NCBI GenBank assembly: GCA_963762735.1
Contig: CAVXMG010000003.1
Coordinates: 186,001-250,000, forward strand
Direction: 5' to 3'
DNA length: 64,000 nt
From: DASXKD01 sp963762735
GTDB lineage: Bacteria > Actinomycetota > Actinomycetes > Streptosporangiales > Streptosporangiaceae
Below, piece by piece: positions 34,104 to 43,790 of the stretch. The translations under genes and the position numbers were made by a program. The notes beneath the pieces are model-generated. The model worked only from the letters and a program-made list of their open reading frames with translations, was not told the DNA's origin and ran no database searches. Position 1 is the first letter of the stretch, and the number at the start of each line of letters is the position of its first letter.

Positions 34104-34818
34104 GGCCCGAGAGTAGCCCGCGCACGGGCGCCGCGGGACCACCGCGGGCGGCCGCGGCGAGATAACCCTCTTGCCCGCGCGGGCAAGGCTGACGTAATCT
34201 CCGGTCTACGCGGGAAAGGAGGTGGTCCAACAGCATGCATAGCAGTAGGACTCGCGAGGTGGTTGTCAGCTAGCCGCCGTCCCGCCGGGCGTGCTGGCGG
34301 TGCGTGCCCCATGGCACCGGCGCTCAGTACGATCTTCGGCCGTCGCGGGCCAGCCAACATGGCTGGTGCGCGTGCCATATGGCGGCGGCCGGCGAATACA
34401 CGGCAGACACCGGGCCCCCGGGCTGACCGGCCTAGTCCAGCCGGTCCCCGTGGCTCAGCCTCGCATCCCGCGGAACGTTCCGCCATGGCGTCTCCTGAAG
34501 CCCTGGCGGTGCGGGCGGGCATGCGAGTGCCGAGCACGGGAGCCGCCCGGGGTTTACCCTTTTCCGGTATCAGGCGCCGTCCTGCGCTGCCAGGCCTTTC
34601 CCCTCGCCTGTTGCCCAGGTAGCCGGCGCCGGAATATTGCGGTATCACCTGAATTCATTCATTACGCTGTGTTGGGCGCAAGGTAATCCCACGTATTTCC
34701 TGGTCCCATGGCAAGGTCCAGCGTAATGTCTCCCCGGGCATTGGAATTCGTCAGCACAGCGAATTTGGGCGGTACGCCCGGCCGGTGCTGATACCACGGG
34801 GAAAGGACCTATACAAGC
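34104..34818. other. Long intergenic region between fur-type gene and G1 peptidase
   Basis: 715 bp that holds only the 12-codon ORF described separately. Frames at 34291-34686 and 34100-34648 (reverse) have poor codon bias and no ribosome site. The part from about 34630 to 34760 is richer in A/T (attcattacgctgtg, aattcgtcagcacagcg) and is the likely promoter zone of the peptidase gene. Confidence 0.5.
34235..34273 (+). CDS. 12-residue ORF with very strong ribosome-binding site
   Basis: ATG CAT AGC ... AGC TAG encodes MHSSRTREVVVS. The sequence aaaggaggt (34215-34223) is a near-perfect anti-16S match 11 bases before the ATG. Such a strong site before so short an ORF suggests a leader peptide or a translated control element. 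What it would control is unclear; the next forward gene begins 545 bp later. Confidence 0.4.
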   Translation: MHSSRTREVVVS

Positions 34819-35682
34819 ATGAGGAAGTTCGGCAGAGCCGCCGCCACCGCCGCCGGTGCCGCAAGCCTCCTATCCATGACCGTCCTGGCCAGCGCGTACA
34901 CCACCAGCTCGGCCGCGATGGCGGCACCGGCCGCTACCAGGGTGGACACGCTGGCCCGCATCAAGCCGGGCGGCCCGATGGCGCTGCCACGGAACCAGTC
35001 ATCGGCGCTGCGGACCTTCTCCGGAAAAACGATAAATGTGGTGTCCCAGAACTGGGGCGGTTACGTGGCAGAGCAGCACGGGGTCAAGTTCCGCTATGTC
35101 CGGGCCACCTTTTTCGTGCCTTACGTTGACTGCGCCAGCACGCCGTCCAGCTTCTCCGGACATTGGGTCGGCCTGGATGGCGCGGGCAACGGGACCGTGG
35201 AACAGGACGGGATTCTGGCCGCCTGCCAGGGGACCACGCCCGTATATTCCGCGTGGTATGAAATGTTTCCGCTTCCGCCGGTCTATTCAAATATCACCGT
35301 GCGGCCGGGCAACTCGATCGTGGCCAGCGCCTTCTACGACTCCGGCACCGGCAAGTTCACGCTCAGCCTGACCAACACCACCAACGGCGAGCACTTCACC
35401 CACACCCTGGCGTGCCCATCGCTGTGCCCGCGCAGCAGCGCAGAGGTGATCAGCGAGGCACCGTCCAGCGGAACCTCCATCCTGCCGCTGACCAACTTCC
35501 GCGCGGAAAGCTTCACCGACGTGGTGGTCACCGACTCCCATGGGCGGCGGGCCGGGCTCCGCGCTCCCTGGTGGGACACCTTCGGCGTGGCCACGGAGAA
35601 CAACAGCGGGGCTGTGCTCGACCAGCCCACACAGGTCTTCCGTGGCAAGGCGTTCGACTGCTACTGGATGGCCCAGAGCTGA
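34819..35682 (+). CDS. Secreted G1 (eqolisin/A4) family peptidase
   Basis: A 287-residue exported protein with a signal peptide (MRKFGRAAATAAGAASLLSM... to about residue 35). The mature part is the beta-sandwich G1 glutamic peptidase: QNWGGYVAEQ, HWVGLDGAGNGTVEQDGI with the catalytic glutamine, AWYEMFP, and a likely catalytic glutamate in AEVISEAPSSG. G1 enzymes act at acidic pH and are best known from fungi but occur in actinomycetes. A ggaaagga site precedes ATG 34819. Two or three cysteine pairs suggest disulfides. Confidence 0.85.
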   Translation: MRKFGRAAATAAGAASLLSMTVLASAYTTSSAAMAAPAATRVDTLARIKPGGPMALPRNQSSALRTFSGKTINVVSQNWGGYVAEQHGVKFRYVRATFFVPYVDCASTPSSFSGHWVGLDGAGNGTVEQDGILAACQGTTPVYSAWYEMFPLPPVYSNITVRPGNSIVASAFYDSGTGKFTLSLTNTTNGEHFTHTLACPSLCPRSSAEVISEAPSSGTSILPLTNFRAESFTDVVVTDSHGRRAGLRAPWWDTFGVATENNSGAVLDQPTQVFRGKAFDCYWMAQS

Positions 35683-35755
35683 CGAGAGCTCCCCGGGGTC
35701 AGCCTGGCCCGCCGGGCTAACCCCGGCCGGGGCCGGCGTATCGAAAACAGGCCGG

Positions 35756-36274
35756 TCAGCCCGTGGTGACCCGCTTGAGCTGGGCCGAGATGTGGGGCTG
35801 CAGCGGCTGGCCGACCGCCGCCATGTCGAAGGCGTAGGCCAGGTCCGCGCCCACCAGGCCGTAGAGCCGGCGGCCCGCGCGGACCTCCTTGGCGGACTCG
35901 GTCGAGGCGACCAGGTCCGTGGCCATCTCGATCTTGGTACCGGTAACTTCGCCCAGGTAGATCTCCACGATGCCGGTGGGGTGCGCGAGCAGGACCTCGA
36001 GCCTGCCGCCGGCCTGCGGGCGCCAGAACCCGGTCTCCGTCGCCAGCGGCCGCCCGGGCGTCCCGTCGGCGTCGAGCAGCCAGGTCCGGCTGACGTAGCT
36101 GAGGAAGGGCTTGCCATTGTGGCCGAAGGTGATCTCCTGGCCGAACTGGAAGCTCTCGATCGTGGGGTAGCCGCCGACGCCCGCGCCCTCCCAGCGGCCG
36201 AGCAGGAACTCGATCGGCGCCAGGTCCGGGTGCGGCGCCCCGGGCTCGGGCAGGTATCCCCCGGTGTCAGTCAC
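35756..36274 (-). CDS. Nitrobindin-like heme-binding protein (FABP/DUF1794 family)
   Basis: About 172 residues forming a ten-stranded barrel that in nitrobindins binds ferric heme and reacts with NO/peroxynitrite. The family signature LLGRWEGAGVGGYPTI is present, with FGQEITFGHNGKPFLSY, TETGFWRPQ, and a late conserved histidine context. GTG at 36274 is chosen: it overlaps the stop of the small upstream membrane protein (8 bases) and has family-typical N-terminus. The frame further upstream is Cys-rich junk. Confidence 0.85.
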   Translation of the reverse strand: MTDTGGYLPEPGAPHPDLAPIEFLLGRWEGAGVGGYPTIESFQFGQEITFGHNGKPFLSYVSRTWLLDADGTPGRPLATETGFWRPQAGGRLEVLLAHPTGIVEIYLGEVTGTKIEMATDLVASTESAKEVRAGRRLYGLVGADLAYAFDMAAVGQPLQPHISAQLKRVTTG

Positions 36275-36398
36275 TGGTGCGCGCCTCGCCGCGGCCTGGC
36301 CTGCTGATCCGGAACAGCCGCAGCAGCACGACGAGCGCGGCCCCGGCCACCGCGGCGAAGACCGCCACCAGCAGCCCTCCGCTGAGCATCCCTTGCAT
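36267..36398 (-). CDS. 43-residue single-pass membrane protein coupled to nitrobindin
   Basis: MQGMLSGGLLVAVFAAVAGA begins a single transmembrane helix (about residues 6-28) with a basic cytoplasmic tail (LFRISRPGRGEARTSD). The stop overlaps the nitrobindin start, so translation is probably coupled. No family recognised. The short length and lack of cleavage site argue for a membrane-anchored accessory peptide. Confidence 0.6.
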   Translation of the reverse strand: MQGMLSGGLLVAVFAAVAGAALVVLLRLFRISRPGRGEARTSD

Positions 36399-36497
36399 GC
36401 ACCGCAGTGTACGCAGCGGGCGGCGGGCCCGCCGGGACGCGCGTCCGCGGCGCCGGGCACATTTCCGGACCCGGCCGGTACCGGTTAGTGTTCGGCC

Positions 36498-36863
36498 ATG
36501 CCCGCACGCACTCTGGTCATCAAGGTCACCGCAGGCAAGGACGAGCCCGAACGCAGCGGCCAGGCCCTGAACGTGGCCGCCGCAGCGCTCGCCAGCGGAG
36601 TGGCCGTCTCGCTGTGGCTCACCGGTGAGTCCGCCTGGTTCGCACTGCCAGGCCGCGCGGCCGAGGTGGTGCTCGACCACTCGCCCCCGTTCGAGGATCT
36701 GCTGGCGAGCGTCCTGGCCGGGGGCCAGGTGACCCTGTGCACGCAGTGCGCCGCCCGGCGCGGCATCACCGAGGCGGACCTCATCGACGGCGTGCGGATC
36801 GCCGGGGCGGTGACTTTCGTCGCCGAGGTGACCGCCGACGAGACCCAGGCGCTGGTGTACTGA
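36498..36863 (+). CDS. DsrE-family protein
   Basis: A 121-residue protein of the DsrE/YchN-like sulfur-relay fold: TLVIKVTAGKDEPERSGQAL at the N-terminus, VAVSLWLTGESAWFALPG, and two cysteines in TLCTQCAARRGI that could carry persulfide. Divergent from nitrobindin and convergent with gatD (10 bp between stops). No DsrF/H partners nearby, so the role (peroxiredoxin-like or sulfur carrier) is open. Confidence 0.85.
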   Translation: MPARTLVIKVTAGKDEPERSGQALNVAAAALASGVAVSLWLTGESAWFALPGRAAEVVLDHSPPFEDLLASVLAGGQVTLCTQCAARRGITEADLIDGVRIAGAVTFVAEVTADETQALVY

Positions 36864-36873
36864 CCCGCGGTGG

Positions 36874-37638
36874 TCAGGGCGCCGCGGCGGTGACGGCCGC
36901 CAGCCGCTGGTCGCGCAGCGACTGGGTCCAGTGCTCCTCGCGGCCCGCGAGCGGGGGCAGCCGCCCGGCGACCCAGCTCAGCAGCAGGTCGGCCAGGCCC
37001 GGGTTGCGCACAAGCACCGGGCCGTGCAGGTAGGTGCCGAGTACCCGGCCCGCCCAGGCACCTTCGGTGCCGTCGCCGTTGCCCACGCCGGTCAGCACCC
37101 TGGCCAGCGGCGCCACGCCGGGCCCGCGCTGGGTGACGCCCTGATGGTTCTCGAACCCGGTCAGCGGGGGCAGGCCGAGCGCCGGGTTCACCTCGGCCAG
37201 GATCTCCCCCACGCCGCGGCGCTCCCCCCGGCCGCTGCGCATGTCGAGGATCTCCAGGCCGGCGACCGGCTGGCCTTCCTCGCCGCCGAACTCGGTGCCG
37301 ATCAGCTGGTAGCCCGCGCAGACGGCGAAGATCACCGCGCCCCGCTCGGCCGCCGCCCGCAGGCCGCCGTCGCTGCGCAGCCGCCGGGCCGCCAGGATCT
37401 GCGGCAGGTCCTCACCGCCGCCCAGCAGGTAAATGTCGCCCTGCCGGGGCACCGGCTGGTCGGCATGGACCAGGACCTGCTCCGCCTCGATCCCGCGCAG
37501 CCGGGCGCGGCGCTGCAGGATCAGCAGATTGCCCCGGTCCCCGTAGGTGCTGAGCAGGTCCGGGTACACCCAGACCAGGCGCAGGGTGCTCGCGCCGCGC
37601 TCGTGCGCGCCGCGCCGTCGCGGAACCTCGGCCGTCAC
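36874..37638 (-). CDS. gatD: Lipid II isoglutaminyl synthase, glutaminase subunit GatD
   Basis: A 254-residue class I-like glutamine amidotransferase (CobB/CobQ type). Nucleophile cysteine in VIFAVCAGYQLIGTEFGG, histidine in LGTYLHGPVLVRNPGLAD, and YGDRGNLLILQRRARLRG at the N-terminus. GatD supplies ammonia to MurT, which amidates D-glutamate of lipid II, a step that affects cross-linking and antibiotic resistance. Lies 13 bp after murT, as in other actinobacteria and firmicutes. Confidence 0.94.
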   Translation of the reverse strand: MTAEVPRRRGAHERGASTLRLVWVYPDLLSTYGDRGNLLILQRRARLRGIEAEQVLVHADQPVPRQGDIYLLGGGEDLPQILAARRLRSDGGLRAAAERGAVIFAVCAGYQLIGTEFGGEEGQPVAGLEILDMRSGRGERRGVGEILAEVNPALGLPPLTGFENHQGVTQRGPGVAPLARVLTGVGNGDGTEGAWAGRVLGTYLHGPVLVRNPGLADLLLSWVAGRLPPLAGREEHWTQSLRDQRLAAVTAAAP

Positions 37639-37651
37639 GATGCCCTCCGCC

Positions 37652-38890
37652 CTATTCCGCCCGTCCGAGCGCGACCCGGATCTGCTGGAACGCCGTGTAG
37701 TTGGCGATCACGTCCAGGCTGGTCCCCTCGACCTGGTCCACCGCCTCGTCCACCCCGTCGACCAGGTCGAAGGGCACCAGATCCGCTTCCAGCCGGACCG
37801 CCAGGTCGAGCCTGCGCTCGCCGGAGACGAACACCGGCCGGCCGCGGAGCACCCGGTAGTCGACGTCCCACAGCCAGGAGGTGTCCTTGCCGTCAGGTAC
37901 CTGGGCATTGACCGCGAGCAGCACCGGGCCTGGCGGCGGGTCAAGCACGTCGAAGGCCTCCAGCCAGCCGGCCGGGTTCTTGGCGAGCAGCAGCCGGACC
38001 TGGCGGCCACGGCGAGCCAGCCGGGTGTACCGGCCCGCCACCGAGACCACATCGCGCAGCCGGGGCAGGGCCTGGGCGGTCTCCACGCCGAACACCTCGG
38101 CCACCGCGAGCGCGACCACGGCGTTGGACCGGTTGGCCCGGCCGGGCAGGGACAGGGACAGATCGCTGATCCGGCCCGCCGAGTCGATGACCCGGTCGCC
38201 GTCAAGCACCCACCGGGTCGATGGCCGCCGGAACGCGCATTCGCCACAGCGCCAGCCGAGTTCGTCCCGCAGCAGGTGCGACCCGCACTCCGCGCAGCAC
38301 CAGGAGTCCTCGTGCCAGTGCTGGCCGGCCGCCACCCAGATGACGTGCTCGGCGCCGGAGGCGGCCCAGGCGATCAGCGGGTCGTCGGCGTTGGCGACCA
38401 CCCAGCAGCCCTTCGCGGCCGCCAGCGCCTCGCGCCACCGCCGCGCCACGAGCCAGATCTCCGCCGCCCGGTCCATCTGGTCCCGGCTCAGGTTCAGCAG
38501 CGTGACCACGCGCGGCTTGGTGGCCTTGATGACCGCGGGCAGGTAGCGCTCGTCGACTTCCAGTACGGCAAGCGGCGCGTCGGGTGCCTTGCCCAGCGCC
38601 GCGGCGAGCCCCGCCTCCATGTTCGCGCCGAACGCGTTCGAGGCGACGTCCTGCCCGAGCGCGCCGAGCGCGGCGGTGATCAGCCGGGTCGTGGTTGTCT
38701 TCCCGTTCGTCCCGGTGACCAGCACTATCTGGCGGCCGACGGACAGCAGGGCAAGCAGCTCAGGCTCCAGGCGCAGCCCGATGACGCCACCGATCACCGA
38801 TCCGTCGCCACGTCCGGCCAGCCGCGACATGGTCCCGGCGGCGCCGCCCAGGGTGGTGGCCAGGCGCGCGCGCATCGGAAGCTTGCCCAT
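37652..38890 (-). CDS. murT: Lipid II isoglutaminyl synthase, Mur-ligase subunit MurT
   Basis: A 412-residue Mur-ligase-like enzyme. P-loop VTGTNGKTTTTRLI (~residue 60), EVDERYLPAV, and NLSRDQMDR. A four-cysteine zinc ribbon is inserted between the CxEC (in SWCCAEC) and CGEC pairs, and the DUF1727 C-terminal domain contains LAKNPAGWLEAFDVL. MurT with GatD converts the second-position D-Glu of lipid II to D-isoglutamine. The ATG at 38890 lies 11 bp after the HerA-like ATPase gene stop. Confidence 0.93.
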   Translation of the reverse strand: MGKLPMRARLATTLGGAAGTMSRLAGRGDGSVIGGVIGLRLEPELLALLSVGRQIVLVTGTNGKTTTTRLITAALGALGQDVASNAFGANMEAGLAAALGKAPDAPLAVLEVDERYLPAVIKATKPRVVTLLNLSRDQMDRAAEIWLVARRWREALAAAKGCWVVANADDPLIAWAASGAEHVIWVAAGQHWHEDSWCCAECGSHLLRDELGWRCGECAFRRPSTRWVLDGDRVIDSAGRISDLSLSLPGRANRSNAVVALAVAEVFGVETAQALPRLRDVVSVAGRYTRLARRGRQVRLLLAKNPAGWLEAFDVLDPPPGPVLLAVNAQVPDGKDTSWLWDVDYRVLRGRPVFVSGERRLDLAVRLEADLVPFDLVDGVDEAVDQVEGTSLDVIANYTAFQQIRVALGRAE

Positions 38891-38901
38891 GGCCGATGAT
38901 G

Positions 38902-41900
38902 CTATCCGGGCTTCCGGGCCCGCGCGTCCCCCGCGAGCCAGGCCGCCGGGTGGTTCTGCGCCGCGACGAGCCGGGCGGGCCACGACAGCACCACGGCCAG
39001 CCAGGGCGTGACGCCCATGGCCGCGGCGACATGGCCGAGCTGGGACGCGGGCGGCAGCCCGACGCCGAGGGCGGCAAGGTCGTGGCCGAAGCCGCGCTGG
39101 TCGTCCTCGCCGAGCAGGGCGGTCCAGGCGGTCAGCCGGTTTTCCGGCAGGTCCATGGACAGCGGATGGCGGCGCAGCGCCCGCAGCCGGTGCCCCACCC
39201 GCGCGCCCGGCCAGTCCGCGAGGCCGGGCAGGTCGAAATCGAGCGGCGGCGCGCACCGGTCAGGGCCGGGCGGCCCGCCGGGCGGGCAGAGGCGGTCCGC
39301 CTCATGCAGCCAGCGCACCTGGGGGATGACCCAGCCGGGGCCGGCCCTGGCAGCGGGCCCGCTGCTCCCGCTGAGGACCCGCAGAGCCATCCGGGCCGCG
39401 CTCGCCGCCAGGTGCGCCGGATCGTAGCTGGGCCGCAGGACCCGCGCCCGCACGGCCACCGCCTGGTCGACCACGGTGGCCAGCAGGCACTCGCGGAGGC
39501 GGCCGCCGAGCCCCTCCCACCGGGCGCGCAGCGGGACAGGCACCGCGGGCAGGTCCCGGTTGGTGAGGAACGCCAGTACCAGGGCCTGCACCCACACCCG
39601 CAGCCACGCGTCGGCCGGTGACCCGTGGGCGGCGAGTACCTGGGCGGCGCGCATCTCGCCCGCGGTGCATGCGCGCCCGCCGGTGCACCGCGGGCCGCAG
39701 GCGGTGCTGCGGCGCGCCAGCAGGGGCGGCACCGGGCCGGGCCGGGGGCACTCGGCGGCGCCGCCGAACGGCACCCGGATCCTGATCGGCCGGTCCATGC
39801 CGTCGGCGAACACCGCCGCCACCCCCGGCTCCAGCGACACCACCTGGCGGGACTGGCCGTCGTCGAGGTTCATGGCGGCTCCGACCAGGTCCCGGTCGTC
39901 GGCGGCCGGGAGCCGGTGCATCACCTTCAGCGCGGTGTTCTTGACCACATCGCTGACCAGCTTCGAGGGGATCTGCTCGGCGATCACCAGCCCTTCCCCA
40001 TAAGCGCGGATCTCGGCCAGCATCGCCGCGAACAATTCGACCGCGTGGGCGCTGGCCCGGCCCTCGCGCCGGGCCCGCAGCAACCGGTGCGCCTCCTCGA
40101 TGACGATGACATGCCGCAGCCCCGCCGGCTGCCCGGCCCGGGCCGCCAGCCGCAGATGCTCCACCACCCGGATGATCAGCGTGCCCATCAGGAAGGCCTT
40201 GTCCTCGTCGTTGGCGACGTCTTCGAGGCAGAGCACCACGTTGCGGCGGAGCAGCCCGGCGACGTCGGCGGGGTGGCCGCCCTCGAAGAACCGCCCGGCC
40301 GAGCCGATCCGCAGCGAGCGCAGCCGCACATCGACGAAGCCGCGCACGTCGGCCTGCAGTTCCCTGCCGTAGCCGACCTCCCCGATGACCTCCAGGGCGG
40401 CCCGCTGGAGCTGCGCGAGCGTGGGCACGGCGGGCTCGGCCACGGCGCCGGGCAGCGGGCCGCCGGTCACCACGTCCCAGCCGTTCGCCTCATAGACGCG
40501 CTGTAACGCCTGCGCGATGATCTGCGGGAATGGCTCGTCGGCGTCGAATGCGGCGAGGAACAGCGCGCGCACCATGTCGATGTGCGCCTGCACCGGGTAC
40601 CCCCGTTCCGGCGCGAGCGGGTTGACCGACACCGGGATCGCCTCCGGGTCCGCCGGGTTCACCACGGTGACCGCACCGGCCTGGCCGAGCCCGGCCAGCC
40701 GGCCCGCCATCCCCGGGTACTCGGCCTTGACCGGCTCGATGACCAGCCAGGGCAGGCCGGCCCTGGTCAGCCCGGTCAGCAGGTGCCGTACCGTCTGCGA
40801 TTTTCCGGCGCCGGTGGCCCCTGTCACCAGCGCGTGCCTGTTGAGGGTCGGCAGCGGCAGCAGGAACTCGCCGGCCGGACGGTCCTGCGCGTCGAGGATC
40901 GTGCCGAGACTGACCGGCGCGCGGGCAGCAGCCGCGGTACTGGCCGCGGCCCCCGCCGGGACCGTCCCTGCTTCGCCCGCCCAGGTCGCGGCTGCCCCGG
41001 CCGCGGCGGTCTCGCTGTTCCGGTCTCGCTGGTCACGTCGAACTGGCTGACGCCGAGTACCCGCAGCCCAGGTACCTCCTGCTGGGGCAGCCCGGCGAGC
41101 GCAGCCAGCGCGCCCGCGGTGGCCAGGAACGGCGCCTCGGCATCGCCTTGCGGATCCGCGGCCCGCGCCGTCAGGGCGGCGGCGAGCGACCGCGCCTCCA
41201 GGCCCGAGCCGAGCCGGTAGGGATGGTGGCCCAGGTCGGCCGACCCGGCGAGCACGGGTGCCAGCCGGGCAAGCTCGCCGGGGGTCGCCGCCCCGACGAG
41301 CACCCGCACCGACCACAGGCCCGCCTCGCGGAACGCGTCCAGCTCCGCAAGCCTGCGTTTTGCCTTGTCGGTACCTGACCGGAGCCGTTCCTCGTCATGC
41401 TGGCGCAACACCGTCACCTGGGCCCGCAGCCCGGCCTCCTCGGCGTCGAGCAGCCCGGTGGGCTCGGCCACCACGAGCCAGCCGAAGGGCGTGCCCCGTG
41501 CCGCGGCCAGCGCGGACTCGAACCGGCCCGGCTGCCCGGTTTCCTGGCCGGCCGCTGGCGCGGGCTCGCCGAGCAGGGGCAGCGCCTGGCGCCCCGGGCA
41601 GAGTGCCCAGACCAGCGCCCCGCACGTGGTGAGCCAGTCGGCCGCGGCAGGCACGCCCCGGGCGGCGGGCGGGAAGAGCAAGGCGCAGCCGTTGCCCGCC
41701 TGCGGTCCTGGCAGGGCCGCGTTGGTGATGAACTCCAGCGGCGCTCCGCCCGCGCGGCACAGCCAGCCGGCGAAGAACGGCCGCCCGGCACGGGCGGCGG
41801 CCGACGCGGCGGGCAGGATGTCGAGGAAGTCGTGTTCGGCGGAGCGGGCGCCCCGCCGCGCCACGATGGACTGGACGCGGTACCAGGGGCCGGCTAACTC

Positions 41901-41927
41901 CTCACCAAGGACCGGGACAGGCGCCAC
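38902..41927 (-). CDS. HerA/FtsK-like ATPase, frameshifted near 41010-41030
   Basis: Two overlapping frames make one ~1000-residue protein: an N-terminal half (GTG 41927) containing SVRVLVGAATPGELARLAPV and LRVLGVSQFDVTS, then ETAAAGAAATWAGEAG in a second frame leading to the ATPase. Walker A is TGATGAGKSQTVRHL and Walker B HVIVIEEAHRLL, with IAEQIPSKL and a KVMHRLPAADDRDLVG sensor region, typical of HerA/VirB4-type DNA-translocating ATPases. The C-terminal 280 residues are Cys-rich then variable. Removing the 14 bp between two agcgagaccg copies restores one frame. Its position directly upstream of murT may be coincidental. Confidence 0.7.
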
Positions 41928-42046
41928 AACGTGTGCATATCAGCCAGGCACGGCCGCCGCCACCGACACAGGAAGTCTGCCCGGTTATTGCCGTGCGGGA
42001 GCCCAGCCCTGCGGCTCGGCCGGAATCCCGGCGAACGGCCGCCGTG

Positions 42047-43103
42047 CTAGGTGAGCCCTGGCGCCCTGAACGGCGTGGGGGACAGCCGCTGACCGGGTTC
42101 CAATTCGCGCATGTCCGTGGGAGCACCGACGATCAGCGGGTCTGGCTGCCCGACGGCGCCGGGATCCTTGCGGTCGTAGTCGATGCCCGCGAGCAGGCTG
42201 CGCATCGCCTCCAGCCGGGCACGTTTCTTGTCGTTGCTCTTGATCACCGTCCAGGGCGCTTCCGCCGTGTCCGTGTGCTGGAACATCGTGACCTTGGCCG
42301 CGGTGTATTCATCCCACTTGTCAAGCAGTGCTATGTCCGTGGGGCTGAGCTTCCACTGGCGCACCGGGTCGATCTGCCGGATGGCGAACCTGGTGTGCTG
42401 CTCGCCGGGGGTCACGGAGAACCAGAACTTCGTCAGTGCGATGCCATCGCCGGTCAGCAGCCGCTCGAACTGAGGTGCCTGCTGGAGAAAGACCTCATGC
42501 TCCTCTTCTGTGCAGAAGCCCATGACCTTTTCGACCCCGGCACGGTTATACCAAGAACGGTCGAAAAAGACGATCTCCCCCGCTGTCGGCAAATGCGCGA
42601 CGTAACGCTGGAAATACCATTGCCACCGCTCGCGCTCGGTCGGTACGGTAAGCGCGACTACTCGCGCGGTGCGGGGATTCAGGTGTTCCATGAAACGCTT
42701 AATGGTACTGCCCTTGCCCGCAGCGTCACGGCCCTCAAATATGACCACGATACGACGGCCGGAATCCTGGATCCAGTATTGCAGCTTCAGCAGTTCCACC
42801 TGCAGGACGCGCTTCGCGTGATCGTATTCTTCACGAGCTCATCCGCTCGGCGTAGGGATAATCTTCGCGCCAGGTGTCCACCATGCTTCCGTCAGCGTTA
42901 CGGAGCACCGGGTCGTCCTCGTCGGAATCGTCCACCCACACGCCCGGCGGGACCACGCTCGCCTTGTCCGCGCCCGAGTAACCCGCACGCGGCTTGCCTG
43001 CCCTCAGCCATATGCCCCCATCCTCAGCTCCTGACCACGCCCCCCACCAGGAGTATCCGCAGGCCAGCTGCGTCACTACCATAGCCCGCACGGCAGGATT
43101 CAT
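42047..43103 (-). CDS. ppk2: Polyphosphate kinase 2 (PPK2 family), frameshifted at 42836
   Basis: Would be 351 residues: PPK2 enzymes transfer phosphate between polyphosphate and nucleotides. The 5' part (ATG 43103) ends ...VDTWREDYPYAERMSS and hits a stop; the 3' part carries FEGRDAAGKGSTIKRF (Walker A), PTERERWQWYFQRYV and DRSWYNRAGVEKVMGF (Walker B). Deleting one T at 42836 gives ERMSREEYDHAKRVLQVELL, the expected family sequence, so the break is a single inserted base. Close to the pst/phoU genes, fitting a phosphate-handling neighbourhood. Confidence 0.88.
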
Positions 43104-43256
43104 CGGGATTTCACCGCCTGGGCACGCCCGCGCGCTCGGCCGTTCGCGCAGCCACGTCCGTCGTCCCGCCGGGAGCCTCCACGCTATTCGCCTGTGCTTC
43201 AAATGATACTGTAATCGGTATAGGATTGGAACGGATCGGGAATCTGAGGAGCAGAG

Positions 43257-43709
43257 ATGCCTGGAATCGTGGTCGGCGTAGACGGCTCGGACCATTCCCA
43301 CCGCGCTCTTATCTGGGCGATGCGGCAAGCCGCACAGCAGCATGTACCGCTCACGGTCATGACGGTCCGGCCGGACCCGGTTCGCCCGGTCACCGACATT
43401 TACTGGGGAGCGCACGCATACCCAGAGGACAGCCATAATCCCGAGGTCGCACGGAAGGCGATCGAGGAAATTGTGGAACAGGCGAGAAACGAAATCGGCG
43501 AAACGGCGCCTCAGGTAACCGTGAGCGTGGTCACGGGCGATCCGGCGGAAGAGCTCATCAAGGCCTCGCGTGACGCCGACCTGGTCGTCGTGGGGTCGCG
43601 CGGCAGCGGCGGGTTCGCCTCGCTCCTGATGGGCTCGGTGAGCAGCAAGGTCACACACCACGCAGCCTGTCCCGTCGTGGTCGTCCGCGGGGAAGGCCAG
43701 GCTTCATAG
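43257..43709 (+). CDS. Universal stress protein (UspA family)
   Basis: A 150-residue single-domain USP: GIVVGVDGSDHSHRALIWAM at the N-terminus (first ATP-contact aspartate) and VVGSRGSGGFASLLMGSVSS near the C-terminus, the G-2x-G-9x-G(S/T) nucleotide loop. Such ATP-binding USPs accompany dormancy and redox stress responses. Its ATG has a gaggagcag site. Divergent from the PPK2 gene. Confidence 0.93.
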   Translation: MPGIVVGVDGSDHSHRALIWAMRQAAQQHVPLTVMTVRPDPVRPVTDIYWGAHAYPEDSHNPEVARKAIEEIVEQARNEIGETAPQVTVSVVTGDPAEELIKASRDADLVVVGSRGSGGFASLLMGSVSSKVTHHAACPVVVVRGEGQAS

Positions 43710-43790
43710 CCGGGCCGTACCGGGCGGATACCTGGGCGGTGCCCTGCGACTCGTCGCGTTCGGAGACGAATTGGACAAGGAGTTGCCCAG

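Noticed and set aside
34291..34686. Forward frame of 131 codons in the gap before the G1 peptidase
   Set aside because: Arg/Pro/Ala-rich, no ribosome site, no recognisable motif.
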